From Pseudomonas quebecensis (GTDB taxonomy: Bacteria; Pseudomonadota; Gammaproteobacteria; Pseudomonadales; Pseudomonadaceae), in assembly GCF_026410085.1 (NCBI RefSeq), contig NZ_CP112866.1:5393001-5457000 (forward strand): a stretch of 64,000 nucleotides of DNA, in the 5' to 3' direction. Under the pieces are notes generated by a model. The model did not search any database, was not told where the DNA came from, and worked only from the letters and a program-made list of their open reading frames with translations. Shown here piece by piece: positions 19,413 to 28,383 of the stretch (position 1 is its first letter; each line of letters starts with the position of its first letter). Made by a program: the position numbers and the translations under genes.

Positions 19413-19423
19413 GGTTGTAGACC

Positions 19424-20509
19424 ATGAAGATCGGTGTAATCGGTGGCGGCCAGCTGGGCCGCATGCTCGCCCTGGCGGGCACCCCGCTGGGGATGAATTT
19501 CGCTTTCCTGGACCCGGCGCCGGACGCCTGTGCGGCGGCTCTGGGTGAACACCTGCGCGCTGACTACAGTGACCCGGACCACCTGCGCCAACTGGCCGAC
19601 GAAGTGGACCTGGTGACTTTCGAGTTCGAAAGCGTTCCGGCGGAAACCGTGGCCTTCCTGTCGCAGTTCGTGCCGGTGTACCCCAGTGCCGAGGCCCTGC
19701 GCATCGCTCGCGATCGCTGGTTCGAAAAGAGCATGTTCAAGGACCTGGGCATCCCGACGCCGGACTTCGCCGATATCCAGTCCCAGGCGGACCTGGACGC
19801 CGCGGTCGCTCGCATCGGCCTGCCGGCCGTGCTGAAAACCCGCACCCTGGGTTACGACGGCAAGGGTCAGAAAGTGCTGCGCAGCGAAGCGGATGTGGTC
19901 GGTACTTTCGCCGAACTGGGCAGCGTCGCCTGCCTGCTGGAAGGTTTCGTGCCGTTCACCGGTGAGGTCTCGCTGATCGCCGTGCGCGCCCGTGATGGCG
20001 AAACGCGCTTCTACCCGCTGGTGCACAATACTCACGTCAACGGCATCCTCAAACTGTCGGTGGCCAGCACCGACCATCCATTGCAGGCCTTGGCCGAAGA
20101 CTATTCCAGCCGTGTGCTCAAGCAGCTGGATTACGTCGGCGTGATGGCGTTCGAGTTCTTTGAAGTCGACGGCGGCCTCAAGGCCAACGAGATCGCCCCG
20201 CGTGTACACAACTCCGGGCACTGGACCACCGAAGGCGCCGAGTGCAGCCAGTTCGAGAACCACCTGCGGGCGGTGGCGGGCTTGCCGCTGGGTTCCACGG
20301 CCAAGGTGGGCGAGAGTGCGATGCTCAATTTCATTGGCGTGGTCCCGCCGGTGGAGCGCGTGATCGCGATCGACGACTGCCACCTGCATCACTACGGCAA
20401 GGCCTTCAAGGCCGGGCGCAAAGTCGGTCACGCCAACCTGCGTTGCCAGGACCGTGCGACGCTGCAGGCGCAGATCCTCAAGGTCGAAGCGCTGATCGCC
20501 GAGCAATAA
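19424..20509 (+). CDS. purK: 5-(carboxyamino)imidazole ribonucleotide synthase
   Basis: A 361-aa ATP-grasp enzyme that carboxylates AIR with ATP and bicarbonate to N5-CAIR, the substrate of PurE. Motifs: N-terminal Rossmann-like IGVIGGGQLGRMLA, the ATP-grasp segment VLKTRTLGYDGKGQ, the FEFFEVDGGLKANEIAPRVHNSGHWT metal/ATP site, and a C-terminal HHYGKAFKAGRKVGHAN. Length and operon position fit the family. It is cotranscribed with purE. Confidence 0.97.
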   Translation: MKIGVIGGGQLGRMLALAGTPLGMNFAFLDPAPDACAAALGEHLRADYSDPDHLRQLADEVDLVTFEFESVPAETVAFLSQFVPVYPSAEALRIARDRWFEKSMFKDLGIPTPDFADIQSQADLDAAVARIGLPAVLKTRTLGYDGKGQKVLRSEADVVGTFAELGSVACLLEGFVPFTGEVSLIAVRARDGETRFYPLVHNTHVNGILKLSVASTDHPLQALAEDYSSRVLKQLDYVGVMAFEFFEVDGGLKANEIAPRVHNSGHWTTEGAECSQFENHLRAVAGLPLGSTAKVGESAMLNFIGVVPPVERVIAIDDCHLHHYGKAFKAGRKVGHANLRCQDRATLQAQILKVEALIAEQ

Positions 20510-20615
20510 GCCTCGGCGCGGCGGGAACCATTGGGCCTCGCCGTCTCTCTGATTGCAGGATGGTAAAGCCTGGCTAGGCTTTGCCATGACACACATTCAT
20601 TCAGAGGGAAATGCC

Positions 20616-20861
20616 ATGGGTATCATCGGAACCATCTTTATCGGCCTGATCGTCGGTCTGCTCGCGCGTTTCCTCAAGCCAGGCGACGACAGCATGGGCT
20701 GGATCATGACTATTCTGTTGGGCATCGCCGGCTCCCTGGCCGCGACCTACGGTGGCCAGGCGCTGGGTATCTACCAGGCGGGTCAAGGTGCCGGCTTCAT
20801 CGGTGCGCTGGTCGGCGCGATCATCCTGTTGGTGATCTACGGCCTGATCAGAAAGAAGTAA
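20616..20861 (+). CDS. GlsB/YeaQ/YmgE family stress-response membrane protein
   Basis: An 81-aa small inner-membrane protein of the transglycosylase-associated family: MGIIGTIFIGLIVGLLARFL, then KPGDDSMGWIMTILLGIAGSLAA, a GGQALGIY loop and a third helix (GFIGALVGAIILLVIYGLI) ending RKK. Three hydrophobic helices and the Gly-rich pattern are typical. Family members are often induced by osmotic or general stress; the molecular role is unknown. An AGAGGGA lies 8 bp before the chosen ATG. It is monocistronic, with a GC-rich inverted repeat downstream. Confidence 0.9.
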   Translation: MGIIGTIFIGLIVGLLARFLKPGDDSMGWIMTILLGIAGSLAATYGGQALGIYQAGQGAGFIGALVGAIILLVIYGLIRKK

Positions 20862-20874
20862 TCAGCCGACAAAG

Positions 20875-20900
20875 TCCTCTGCGCTGCGCAGGCGCAGAGG
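20875..20900. terminator. GC-rich inverted repeat after the GlsB-like gene
   Basis: CCTCTGCGC and GCGCAGAGG flank an 8-base loop just after the GlsB-like gene. It has no T-run, so it is a possible weak terminator or a Rho-type pause. It also abuts a TAGAAT sequence that could be the -10 of the next gene. Confidence 0.45.
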
Positions 20901-20938
20901 GCTAGAATGCTCGCCACTTGTACTTGCCGAGCCTCTCC

Positions 20939-21475
20939 ATGCGCCGTTTTCTATTGATTTTCCTCGTGCTGGGCACTGGCCTGGCGCACGCCGGCGAACT
21001 GCCGGAAACCGACTGGCTCGACCTGATGCCGCTGTCGGACCAGAAGGCCCTTGAGGCCATGCCCGAGATCGACCACAACTCCCCTGAAGCCCAGGGCACC
21101 TTTACCGACAAAGGCGGCTTGAAGCAGAGCAAAGGCCTGCCGGCGGTGATGTATTCCACCAAAACCGTGGCCGCCATGAACGGCAAGAATATCCGCATCG
21201 GCGGTTATCCGGTTCCGCTGGAGACCGACGCCAAGGGCCGCAGCACACTGTTCTTCCTGGTGCCGTACCCAGGCGCCTGTATCCACGTGCCGCCACCGCC
21301 GCCAAACCAGCTGGTGCTGGTGCGTTATCCCAAGGGGTTGAAGCTGGACGATATCTACACGCCGCTGTGGGTTACCGGCACGTTGAAGGTGGAGACGGTG
21401 AATAACGATTTGGCGGATGCGGCCTATGCGCTGGACGCGGGCAAGGTGCGAGTAGTCAAGGAAGCCGATCTCTAA
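20939..21475 (+). CDS. DUF3299-type exported protein
   Basis: A 178-aa protein with a signal peptide (MRRFLLIFLVLGTGLAHA, cleavage near residue 18). The mature part has LDLMPLSDQKALEAMPEIDH, the IRIGGYPVPLE strand and the FFLVPYPGACIHVPPPPPNQLV segment characteristic of DUF3299 proteins. These are periplasmic or lipoprotein-like and of unknown function, often near ABC export genes. Here the gene stands alone. The single cysteine in PGACIHV is conserved-looking and could bind metal or form a disulfide. ATG 20939 begins the signal peptide; the 7-codon extension upstream is ignored. Confidence 0.85.
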   Translation: MRRFLLIFLVLGTGLAHAGELPETDWLDLMPLSDQKALEAMPEIDHNSPEAQGTFTDKGGLKQSKGLPAVMYSTKTVAAMNGKNIRIGGYPVPLETDAKGRSTLFFLVPYPGACIHVPPPPPNQLVLVRYPKGLKLDDIYTPLWVTGTLKVETVNNDLADAAYALDAGKVRVVKEADL

Positions 21476-21492
21476 GCCTCAACACAAATCAA

Positions 21493-21581
21493 TGTGGGAG
21501 AGGGCTTGCCCCCGATAGCAGGGTGCCAGTCACCCTCGAGCTGGCTGACTCACCGCTATCGGGGGCAAGCCCCCTCCCACA
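21493..21581. repeat. REP doublet (REPIN-like)
   Basis: TGTGGGAGAGGGCTTGCCCC.. at 21493-21519 and its inverted partner at 21555-21581 face each other around a 35-bp spacer. It sits between two convergent genes, where it may also help end transcription. Four related doublets occur in the window. Confidence 0.92.
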
Positions 21582-21595
21582 ATGGGGCTCTTTGT

Positions 21596-22495
21596 CTACA
21601 GGGCGATGCCGGCGATGCTGACGCCCAGGGTATGGCGTTCGTTGGGCGCCAATGTCACCACATCATCCAGCACATTCGCCGTCTCGATGCACAGCATGTT
21701 TTGCCAGCCGTCGTCGGCCATATCGTCGAAGGCCTTGGCCCGCTCGGTCCAGGGGTTCCAGATCACTGTCGATGTGGAGCCCTGGGCCGTGAGTTGGATG
21801 CGGCGCTGCCAGTCTTTGTCGACGATGCTCACCTGCGTCGGCGTGTCGAGGTACATGCGGTCGGTCTCGGCGCTGAAGTGCAGCGGGCCGGACTGGGTCT
21901 TCGTGGTCCAGCCGTCGGCGGTGTCGATATACGTCGTGCCGTCCAATCCTTCGACCTGCACGTGGCGCACATCGCTGACGGCGAAGTAGCTATGCAGCGC
22001 CTGGCTGAGAGTCACGGTGTCGGTGCCACGGTTGTGGCTGGTCAGGCGGATGTGCAGTTGCTCGTCCAGCAGCAGACTCAGGGTAAGTTCGACCTGATGG
22101 GGCCAGCCGGGGAAGCCGCCCGCAGGTACCGGCAGCGCCAGGTCGATGCGCAAGGCGTCGCCCTCAAGCTCGGTTCCGGCCAATTCCCAGCGTGCGGTGC
22201 GCGCAAACCCGTGGGCGCCGGCTGGTTGGTCGCTCCGGCGCATCGCTTTGACGCTGTCCGGGTTGCGGTCGAACACGCCAAACCACGGCCAGCACACGGG
22301 CACGCCGGTGCGGATGCCTTTGCCTTGCTTGAACACGGCGGCAGGGTTCGGCCAGATCAGCGGCTGTTCGCCCTCGCGCTGGTAACTGAAGATATGCGCA
22401 CCCTGCCGGGCCACCATCAGCTCGGCGCCGTTGTGGCGGATGCGCCAGCAGTCCAGCTCGTCGATTGTCACGGTTTCAACGTGTGGCGTAGGCAT
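21596..22495 (-). CDS. D-hexose-6-phosphate mutarotase (YeaD-like aldose-1-epimerase family)
   Basis: A 299-aa cytoplasmic protein of the galactose-mutarotase fold. Recognisable blocks are GAHIFSYQREGEQPLIWPNPAAVFKQGKGIRTGVPVCWPWFG, the catalytic-histidine region (DQPAGAHGFARTARWEL), LHSYFAVSD and DDGWQNMLCIETANV. This arrangement is typical of YeaD/Ymr099c-like enzymes, which interconvert anomers of glucose 6-phosphate and related sugar phosphates. It is transcribed alone, convergent with the DUF3299 gene. ATG 22495 gives the expected N-terminus; the 11-codon extension is not needed. Confidence 0.9.
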   Translation of the reverse strand: MPTPHVETVTIDELDCWRIRHNGAELMVARQGAHIFSYQREGEQPLIWPNPAAVFKQGKGIRTGVPVCWPWFGVFDRNPDSVKAMRRSDQPAGAHGFARTARWELAGTELEGDALRIDLALPVPAGGFPGWPHQVELTLSLLLDEQLHIRLTSHNRGTDTVTLSQALHSYFAVSDVRHVQVEGLDGTTYIDTADGWTTKTQSGPLHFSAETDRMYLDTPTQVSIVDKDWQRRIQLTAQGSTSTVIWNPWTERAKAFDDMADDGWQNMLCIETANVLDDVVTLAPNERHTLGVSIAGIAL

Positions 22496-22552
22496 ACGAA
22501 GCACTCTCAATGGCAGGCAATGGGGCAATTGACCGTCAAAATCCGATGAGGT

Positions 22553-22957
22553 TTAACGCGCGCGCGACGGTACCGAACGGGTGCGGCCGCTGCCGTCGAT
22601 GGCGACGAACACAAACACCGCCTCGGTCACTTTGCGCCATTCGCTGGACAGCGGATCGTCGCTCCACACTTCGACCATCATCTGGATCGAGCTGCGGCCG
22701 ATTTCCAGGGCCTGGGTATAAAAGGACAATTGCGCGCCCACCGCGACCGGCACCAGGAACGCCATGCGATCGATGGCCACGGTAGCCACGCGCCCACCGG
22801 CGACCTTGCTGGCCATGGCGGTGCCGGCCAGGTCCATCTGCGCGACCAGCCAGCCGCCGAAGATGTCGCCAAAACCGTTGGTTTCACGCGGCAGAGCCGT
22901 GATTTGCAGGGCGAGATCGCCTTGCGGGATAGGATCTTCTTGTTCGAGTTCGATCAT
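22553..22957 (-). CDS. Acyl-CoA thioesterase (hotdog fold, YciA-like)
   Basis: A 134-aa hotdog-fold thioesterase that hydrolyses acyl-CoA to free acid and CoA. The active-site block NGFGDIFGGWLVAQMDLAGTAMA matches the N-x-x-G-D-x-F-G-G-W helix of the YciA/BACH family. IDRMAFLVPVAVGAQLSFY and VTEAVFVFVAID are the expected later strands. The chain-length preference is unknown. The gene is 57 bp upstream of the mutarotase on the same strand and may share its transcript. Confidence 0.92.
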   Translation of the reverse strand: MIELEQEDPIPQGDLALQITALPRETNGFGDIFGGWLVAQMDLAGTAMASKVAGGRVATVAIDRMAFLVPVAVGAQLSFYTQALEIGRSSIQMMVEVWSDDPLSSEWRKVTEAVFVFVAIDGSGRTRSVPSRAR

Positions 22958-23356
22958 GCCGAGGGTGCCTCTGACCCGTGACGCTTCATGGGTATTTCAA
23001 GTGGATAGCCGTCTTTGGGAAAAACGTTTCAGCACCATACCCCGCCTGATGCGTTTCTCGTAAGGCGTACTAAAGGGAAACTCTGCCAAAACGGCTGGGT
23101 GGCGCCAACGTCGTTTTGGCACAGCAGCCCTCAAGACTGCGGGTCTGGCGCGTGCAAGGGACGAGTATATCGACACCCATGCGCTGCGACGACCTCCCGT
23201 CGCTCATTTGGTCGGCATTTAGCCGCTGTAATGGAGCTTTTTCCGGCAACTGTGCTTCTGGTGTGCTTTTCCAGGCGATTTGCTATCTTGCCGAACCCGT
23301 CCTGGCGCAGCCAGCACCCCGGATCTGCCGTTCTGACTAATAAGAGAAGCCTTGCC
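22958..23356. other. Intergenic region with a 9-bp inverted repeat, upstream of the MFS gene
   Basis: 399 bp between the divergent thioesterase and MFS genes. It contains a perfect inverted repeat GCCAAAACG (23085-23093) / CGTTTTGGC (23112-23120), 18 bp apart, which could be an operator. The frame upstream of the MFS start stays open for 114 codons but has no membrane or domain character. No promoter could be assigned with confidence. Confidence 0.5.
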
Positions 23357-24646
23357 ATGTCCTCCGTGCCTGCAAGCAGTGCGCAACCTTCGCGCCCGCT
23401 GACCCGCAACGACTATAAAACCCTATCGCTGTCCGCCTTGGGCGGGGCGCTGGAGTTCTACGACTTCATTATTTTCGTGTTTTTCGCCACCGTGGTCGGG
23501 AAGCTGTTCTTCCCCGTCGATATGCCCGAGTGGCTGCGCATGATGCAGACCTTCGGCATCTTTGCCGCCGGCTACCTGGCGCGTCCTCTGGGCGGCATCA
23601 TCATGGCGCACTTCGGCGACCTGCTGGGGCGCAAGAAGATGTTCACCTTGAGCATCTTCATGATGGCCGTGCCGACCTTGATCATGGGCTTGCTGCCGAC
23701 TTATGCGCAGATCGGCCTCTGGGCGCCGCTGCTGTTGCTGCTGATGCGCGTCATCCAGGGCGCGGCGATCGGCGGCGAGGTGCCGGGGGCGTGGGTATTT
23801 GTGTCCGAACACGTGCCGCCACGGCATATCGGCTACGCCTGCGGCACCCTGACCAGCGGCCTGACCGCCGGTATTCTGCTCGGATCGCTGGTCGCCACCG
23901 CCATCAACACCCTGTATAGCCCGGAACAGGTGTCGGACTACGCCTGGCGTATCCCGTTCCTGCTCGGTGGCGTGTTTGGCCTGTTGTCGGTGTACCTGCG
24001 TCGCTGGCTGCATGAGACGCCGATTTTCGCCGAGATGCAGCAACGCAAGACCCTGGCCGCCGAGCTGCCGCTGCGCGCGGTGCTGCGTGACCACCGTGGC
24101 GCCATCGTGCTGTCGATGCTGTTGACCTGGCTGCTGTCGGCCGGCGTGGTGGTGGTCATTCTGATGACCCCGACCGTGCTGCAGACCATCTATCACTTCA
24201 GCCCCACCGTTGCGCTGCAAGCCAACAGCCTGGCCATCGTGACCTTGAGCCTGGGCTGCATCGGCTCCGGCGCCCTGGCCGACCGCTTCGGCGCCGGGCG
24301 CGTGCTGACCGCCGGGTGTGCGTTGCTGCTGGCGACCTCCTGGACGCTCTACCACAGTCTCATCACTCATCCCGACTGGCTGTTCCCGCTCTACGCCCTG
24401 ACCGGTCTGTTCGTCGGCACCATCGGCGTGGTGCCTTACGTGATGGTCAAGGCCTTCCCACCGGTGGTGCGCTTCAGCGGACTGTCGTTCTCCTACAACG
24501 TGGCCTACGCAGTGTTCGGCGGGCTGACGCCGTTGGTGGTGTCACTGCTGATGAAGGAAAGCCCTATGGGCCCGGCTTACTACGTGGCCGTGCTGTGTGT
24601 GATGGGGATGTTGGTGGGTGGGTATCTGTGGAGGCGTGGGCGCTGA
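23357..24646 (+). CDS. MFS transporter (metabolite:H+ symporter family)
   Basis: A 429-aa inner-membrane protein with 12 predicted helices. It begins (residues 15-40) with LTRNDYKTLSLSALGGALEFYDFIIFVFF, typical of the metabolite:H+ symporter branch that includes citrate, alpha-ketoglutarate and ProP-like carriers. The signature GDLLGRKKMF is in the loop between helices 2 and 3, and RVIQGAAIGGEVPGAWVFVSEH follows. The substrate cannot be told; organic acids or osmolytes are usual. The start at 23357 is where family similarity begins. It is monocistronic, with a hairpin (24671-24698) downstream. Confidence 0.9.
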   Translation: MSSVPASSAQPSRPLTRNDYKTLSLSALGGALEFYDFIIFVFFATVVGKLFFPVDMPEWLRMMQTFGIFAAGYLARPLGGIIMAHFGDLLGRKKMFTLSIFMMAVPTLIMGLLPTYAQIGLWAPLLLLLMRVIQGAAIGGEVPGAWVFVSEHVPPRHIGYACGTLTSGLTAGILLGSLVATAINTLYSPEQVSDYAWRIPFLLGGVFGLLSVYLRRWLHETPIFAEMQQRKTLAAELPLRAVLRDHRGAIVLSMLLTWLLSAGVVVVILMTPTVLQTIYHFSPTVALQANSLAIVTLSLGCIGSGALADRFGAGRVLTAGCALLLATSWTLYHSLITHPDWLFPLYALTGLFVGTIGVVPYVMVKAFPPVVRFSGLSFSYNVAYAVFGGLTPLVVSLLMKESPMGPAYYVAVLCVMGMLVGGYLWRRGR

Positions 24647-24670
24647 ACCCTGCTGACACGCAACGATAAT

Positions 24671-24698
24671 CTGTGGCGAGTGGGCAAGCTCGCCACAG
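24671..24698. repeat. Short palindromic repeat of a second REP family / possible terminator
   Basis: CTGTGGCGAG and CTCGCCACAG flank an 8-base loop, a perfect 10-bp stem 24 bp after the MFS stop. The sequence resembles the GTGGCGAG-type REP common in fluorescent pseudomonads. No T-run follows. Confidence 0.7.
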
Positions 24699-24831
24699 AG
24701 GTTGCTTGCTACAACAATTACAGGGTATTTCAAAAACTGCCGCGCGCTACCTCCTCGCCTCACATTCTCCCGTATTCAGGGCACTGCACCCCGCCCTCGG
24801 TCTTTGCTCCCCATACTGGCCTTTCATCTAA

Positions 24832-24849
24832 TTGTCACATTCCAGACAT
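24832..24849 (+). promoter_or_regulatory. Putative Pho box upstream of pstS
   Basis: TTGTCAC, four bases, then CAGACAT: each half matches the PhoB half-site CTGTCAT at 5 of 7 positions with the right 7-4-7 spacing. It lies 68 bp before the pstS ATG. It is weaker than the box before pstC. Confidence 0.55.
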
Positions 24850-24916
24850 AGAGTGTTCACACGGCCTACCGATACTTGGCCCCGATCCAACTATCCCTAT
24901 CTGCTAGGAGCAAGGC

Positions 24917-25906
24917 ATGAAACTGAAACGTTTGATGGCGGCAATGACGTTTGTCGCTGCTGGCGTTGCGACCGCCAACGCGGTGGCCGCTGGTGTTGAC
25001 CCGGCGATTCCGGCGTATGTGAAGACCACGGGTGTGTCGGGCAACTTGTCCAGCGTCGGTTCCGACACCCTGGCCAACCTGATGACCCTGTGGGCTGAGG
25101 GTTACAAAAAGGAATACCCGAACGTCAACATCCAGATTCAAGCTGCCGGTTCCGCCACTGCGCCACCTGCGCTGACTGAAGGCACCTCCAACCTGGGCCC
25201 GATGAGCCGCAAGATGAAGGACACCGAACTGGCGGCCTTCGAGCAGAAGTACGGCTACAAGCCAACCGCTATCCCGGTGGCCGTGGACGCCCTGGCGGTG
25301 TTCGTGCACAAGGACAACCCGATCCAGCACCTGACCATGGAGCAGGTCGACGCGATCTTCTCCTCGACCCGCCTGTGCGGTGGCAAAGCTGACGTGAAAA
25401 CCTGGGGCGACCTGGGCGTGACCGGTGACCTGGCCAACAAGCCGGTGCAACTGTTCGGTCGTAACTCGGTATCCGGTACCTACGGCTACTTCAAGGAAGA
25501 AGCCCTGTGCAAAGGCGACTACAAGCCTAACGTGAACGAGCAACCAGGCTCGGCGTCGGTCGTGCAGTCGATCAGTTCCTCGCTCAACGGCATCGGCTAC
25601 TCGGGCATCGGCTACAAGACTGCCAGCGTGAAGACCGTGGCCCTGGCCAAAAAAGGCAGCACCGACTTCATCGAAGACAGTGAAGAAAACGCCCTGAACG
25701 GCAAATATCCGCTGTCGCGCTTCCTCTACGTCTACGTCAACAAAGCCCCGAACAAGCCGCTGGCTCCGCTGGAAGCTGAGTTCGTGAAGCTGGTTCTGTC
25801 GAAACAGGGCCAGGAAGTTGTGGTGAAAGACGGCTACATCCCACTGCCAGCCAAAGTTGCCGCCAAGGCACTGGCTGACCTGGGTCTGCAGGAAGGCGGC
25901 AAGTAA
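24917..25906 (+). CDS. pstS: Phosphate ABC transporter, periplasmic phosphate-binding protein
   Basis: A 329-aa precursor with a signal peptide ([26 protein letters not shown]). The mature protein has the phosphate-contact segments [36 protein letters not shown] and [15 protein letters not shown], the last matching the R-x-x-S-G-T phosphate loop. It delivers periplasmic phosphate to PstCAB. It heads the pst operon; a hairpin pair and a Pho box separate it from pstC. AGGAGCAAGGC gives a strong ribosome site. Confidence 0.95.
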   Translation: MKLKRLMAAMTFVAAGVATANAVAAGVDPAIPAYVKTTGVSGNLSSVGSDTLANLMTLWAEGYKKEYPNVNIQIQAAGSATAPPALTEGTSNLGPMSRKMKDTELAAFEQKYGYKPTAIPVAVDALAVFVHKDNPIQHLTMEQVDAIFSSTRLCGGKADVKTWGDLGVTGDLANKPVQLFGRNSVSGTYGYFKEEALCKGDYKPNVNEQPGSASVVQSISSSLNGIGYSGIGYKTASVKTVALAKKGSTDFIEDSEENALNGKYPLSRFLYVYVNKAPNKPLAPLEAEFVKLVLSKQGQEVVVKDGYIPLPAKVAAKALADLGLQEGGK

Positions 25907-25922
25907 GCCACCGGTAAAATCG

Positions 25923-25984
25923 CCTTGAGCCCGCCGCTTGGCTGGGTTCAAGGCCGGGCAGGTCCGAAGGAGCTGGACCTTGCC
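25923..25984 (+). terminator. Two tandem hairpins between pstS and pstC
   Basis: Hairpin 1 is CCTTGAGCCC (25923) / GGGTTCAAGG (25944). Hairpin 2 is GGCAGGTCC (25957) / GGACCTTGCC (to 25984) with one bulge. Neither is followed by a long T-run. They probably stabilise the abundant pstS mRNA and reduce readthrough into pstC, which has its own Pho box. Confidence 0.55.
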
Positions 25985-26042
25985 TCCTAATTTCTAGTCC
26001 GCTGCCAGCCCTGCTACGCGGCGGATTTCCTGCGTCACTGCA

Positions 26043-26060
26043 TTGTCATCTTTCTGTCAT
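26043..26060 (+). promoter_or_regulatory. Pho box upstream of pstC
   Basis: TTGTCAT, CTTT, CTGTCAT: two half-sites in 7-4-7 arrangement matching the PhoB consensus at 13 of 14 positions. A TAGGGT at 26071 could be the -10. The box ends only 22 bp before the pstC ATG, so the leader would be very short. Confidence 0.85.
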
Positions 26061-26082
26061 ACAGGATCGCTAGGGTGTGCGC

Positions 26083-28368
26083 ATGAATGATCTGGCCAAT
26101 TCCACCATGACGACGACTTCTCCTCCCAAGCGCATTGATTTCAATACGCCTGAGCTGCAACGCAAGCGCCGCATCCGCGCGCTCAAGGATCGCTTCACTC
26201 GCTGGTATGTGCTGGTCGGCGGCCTTGCCGTCCTGGCCGCCATCACCCTGATCTTTTTCTTCCTGGCCTACGTGGTGGCGCCGTTGTTCCAAGGTGCTTC
26301 GTTGACCAAGGAAGACGCTCTCACGCCCGCGTGGATGCAAGACGCCGGCAAGCCGTTGCTGATCTCCCTGGAAGAACAGAACCAGGTCGCCATGCGGGTT
26401 TCCGACAAAGGCCAGGCACTGTTCTTTGAAGTGGACACGGGTGCCGAGCTCAAGCGCGTCGACCTGCCATTGCCGGTCGGCGCAAGCGTAGCGTCCATTG
26501 GTGAAGACCAGCCGGGCAGCCCGCTGGTGATTCTCGGTTTGTCCAATGGCCAGGCCATGGTGTTCCGCCACACCTATAAGGTTTCCTACCCGGACGGCAA
26601 GAAGACCATCACTCCCGCCATCGAATACCCCTACGGTGAAACGCCGATCGTACTGGACGATGCCGGTCGCCCGCTGGAGCACGTAGCGCTCAACGCCACC
26701 GATTCCTCGCTGGTAGCCGCAGGCTCGGCCGGTTCGCACCTGAACGTGCTGACCCTGAGCCGCGAAGAAAACATGATGACCGGTGAAGTCACCAGCGAGC
26801 AGAAGCGTATCGAGCTGCCGCAGATGACCGAGCCGGTGAAGGCGATCTTCATCGACCCGCGCCAGCAATGGCTATACGTGATCAACGGCCGCGCCCTGGC
26901 CGACGTATTCAGCCTGCGCGACAAGAGTCTCAACGGTCGATACAAATTGTTGGAAGATGGCAACGCTGAAATTACCGCCAGTACGCAACTGGTGGGCGGC
27001 ATTTCGCTGATCGTCGGTAACTCCAAGGGCGGCCTGGCCCAGTGGTTCATGGCCCGCGACCCGGACGGCGAACAGCGCCTCAAGCAGATCCGCACCTTCC
27101 AGATGGGCACCGCGCCGATTGTGGAAATTACCGCCGAGGAACGTCGCAAAGGCTTCACCGCCCTGGATGCCGCCGGCAAGTTCGGTGTGTTCCACAGCAC
27201 CGCGCACCGCACCCTGCTGGTGGACCCGGTGGTCGACGGCCAGGGCGTGTTCGGCCTGTCGCCACGAGCCAACCGCGTCATCGTGGAAGCTGGCGGCAAA
27301 CTGCAGCCGTTGGTGCTGGACAACCCGCACCCGGAAGTCTCCTGGAGCGCGCTGTGGAGCAAGGTTTGGTACGAGAACTACGACGAGCCTAAATACGTCT
27401 GGCAATCAACCGCCGCCAACACCGACTTCGAACCCAAGATGAGCCTGGCGCCGCTGACATTCGGCACGCTCAAAGCTGCGTTCTACGCCATGCTGCTGGC
27501 CGCACCGCTGGCCGTTGCCGCCGCGATCTACACCGCATACTTCATGGCCCCGAGCCTGCGCCGCAAGGTCAAGCCGGTGATCGAGCTGATGGAAGCGATG
27601 CCGACGGTGATCCTGGGCTTCTTCGCCGGGCTGTTCCTGGCGCCGTATGTCGAGGGGCATCTACCGGGGATTTTCAGCCTGCTGATGCTGTTGCCGATTG
27701 GCATCCTGGTGGCCGGTTTTATCTTCAGCCGCCTGCCTGAATCCCTGCGCCTGCGTGTGCCCGATGGCTGGGAAAGCGCGATCCTGATCCCGGTGATCCT
27801 GTTCGTGGGCTGGCTGTCGCTGTACATGAGCCCGTACCTGGAAACCTGGTTCTTCGGCGGCGACATGCGCATGTGGATCTCCCACGACCTGGGCATCACC
27901 TACGACCAGCGCAATGCTCTGGTGGTGGGCCTGGCCATGGGTTTTGCGGTAATCCCGAACATCTATTCCATTGCCGAAGACGCCGTGTTCAGTGTGCCGC
28001 GCGGCCTGACCCTGGGCTCCCTGGCCCTGGGCGCCACGCCGTGGCAGACCATGACCCGCGTGGTGATCCTGACCGCCAGCCCGGGCATCTTCTCGGCGCT
28101 GATGATCGGCATGGGCCGCGCCGTGGGCGAGACCATGATCGTGCTGATGGCCACCGGCAACACCCCGGTGATGGAGATGAACCTGTTCGAAGGCCTGCGC
28201 ACCCTGGCGGCTAACGTTGCGGTGGAAATGCCCGAGTCGGAAGTGGGCGGCAGTCACTACCGCGTGCTGTTCCTCTCGGCGCTGGTGCTGCTGCTGTTCA
28301 CCTTCATCATGAACACCCTCGCCGAGCTGATTCGTCAGCGTCTGCGCAAGAAATACTCGTCGCTTTAA
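26083..28368 (+). CDS. pstC: Phosphate ABC transporter permease PstC, with large N-terminal extension
   Basis: A 761-aa membrane protein, more than twice the length of E. coli PstC. After a first helix (residues about 45-70: YVLVGGLAVLAAITLIFFFLA) there is a ~370-residue soluble, probably periplasmic, domain with repeated beta segments (VALNATDSSLVAAGSAGSHLNVLTLS; PVKAIFIDPRQQWLYVING) that may be a propeller. The canonical permease domain fills the last ~300 residues, including the EAA-type loop SLALGATPWQTMTRVVILTASPGIFSALMIG. It pairs with PstA. ATG 26083 is used; a downstream ATG at 26107 is possible given the close Pho box. Confidence 0.92.
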   Translation: MNDLANSTMTTTSPPKRIDFNTPELQRKRRIRALKDRFTRWYVLVGGLAVLAAITLIFFFLAYVVAPLFQGASLTKEDALTPAWMQDAGKPLLISLEEQNQVAMRVSDKGQALFFEVDTGAELKRVDLPLPVGASVASIGEDQPGSPLVILGLSNGQAMVFRHTYKVSYPDGKKTITPAIEYPYGETPIVLDDAGRPLEHVALNATDSSLVAAGSAGSHLNVLTLSREENMMTGEVTSEQKRIELPQMTEPVKAIFIDPRQQWLYVINGRALADVFSLRDKSLNGRYKLLEDGNAEITASTQLVGGISLIVGNSKGGLAQWFMARDPDGEQRLKQIRTFQMGTAPIVEITAEERRKGFTALDAAGKFGVFHSTAHRTLLVDPVVDGQGVFGLSPRANRVIVEAGGKLQPLVLDNPHPEVSWSALWSKVWYENYDEPKYVWQSTAANTDFEPKMSLAPLTFGTLKAAFYAMLLAAPLAVAAAIYTAYFMAPSLRRKVKPVIELMEAMPTVILGFFAGLFLAPYVEGHLPGIFSLLMLLPIGILVAGFIFSRLPESLRLRVPDGWESAILIPVILFVGWLSLYMSPYLETWFFGGDMRMWISHDLGITYDQRNALVVGLAMGFAVIPNIYSIAEDAVFSVPRGLTLGSLALGATPWQTMTRVVILTASPGIFSALMIGMGRAVGETMIVLMATGNTPVMEMNLFEGLRTLAANVAVEMPESEVGGSHYRVLFLSALVLLLFTFIMNTLAELIRQRLRKKYSSL

Positions 28369-28383
28369 GAAAGGTAGAAGTCT

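Noticed and set aside
23117..23133. Sigma-54 promoter (TTGGCAC) before the MFS gene
   Set aside because: The -12 element TTGC is missing at the required distance.
23015..23356. N-terminal extension of the MFS transporter by 114 residues
   Set aside because: The extra residues are not membrane- or domain-like, and the family N-terminus starts at the ATG at 23357.
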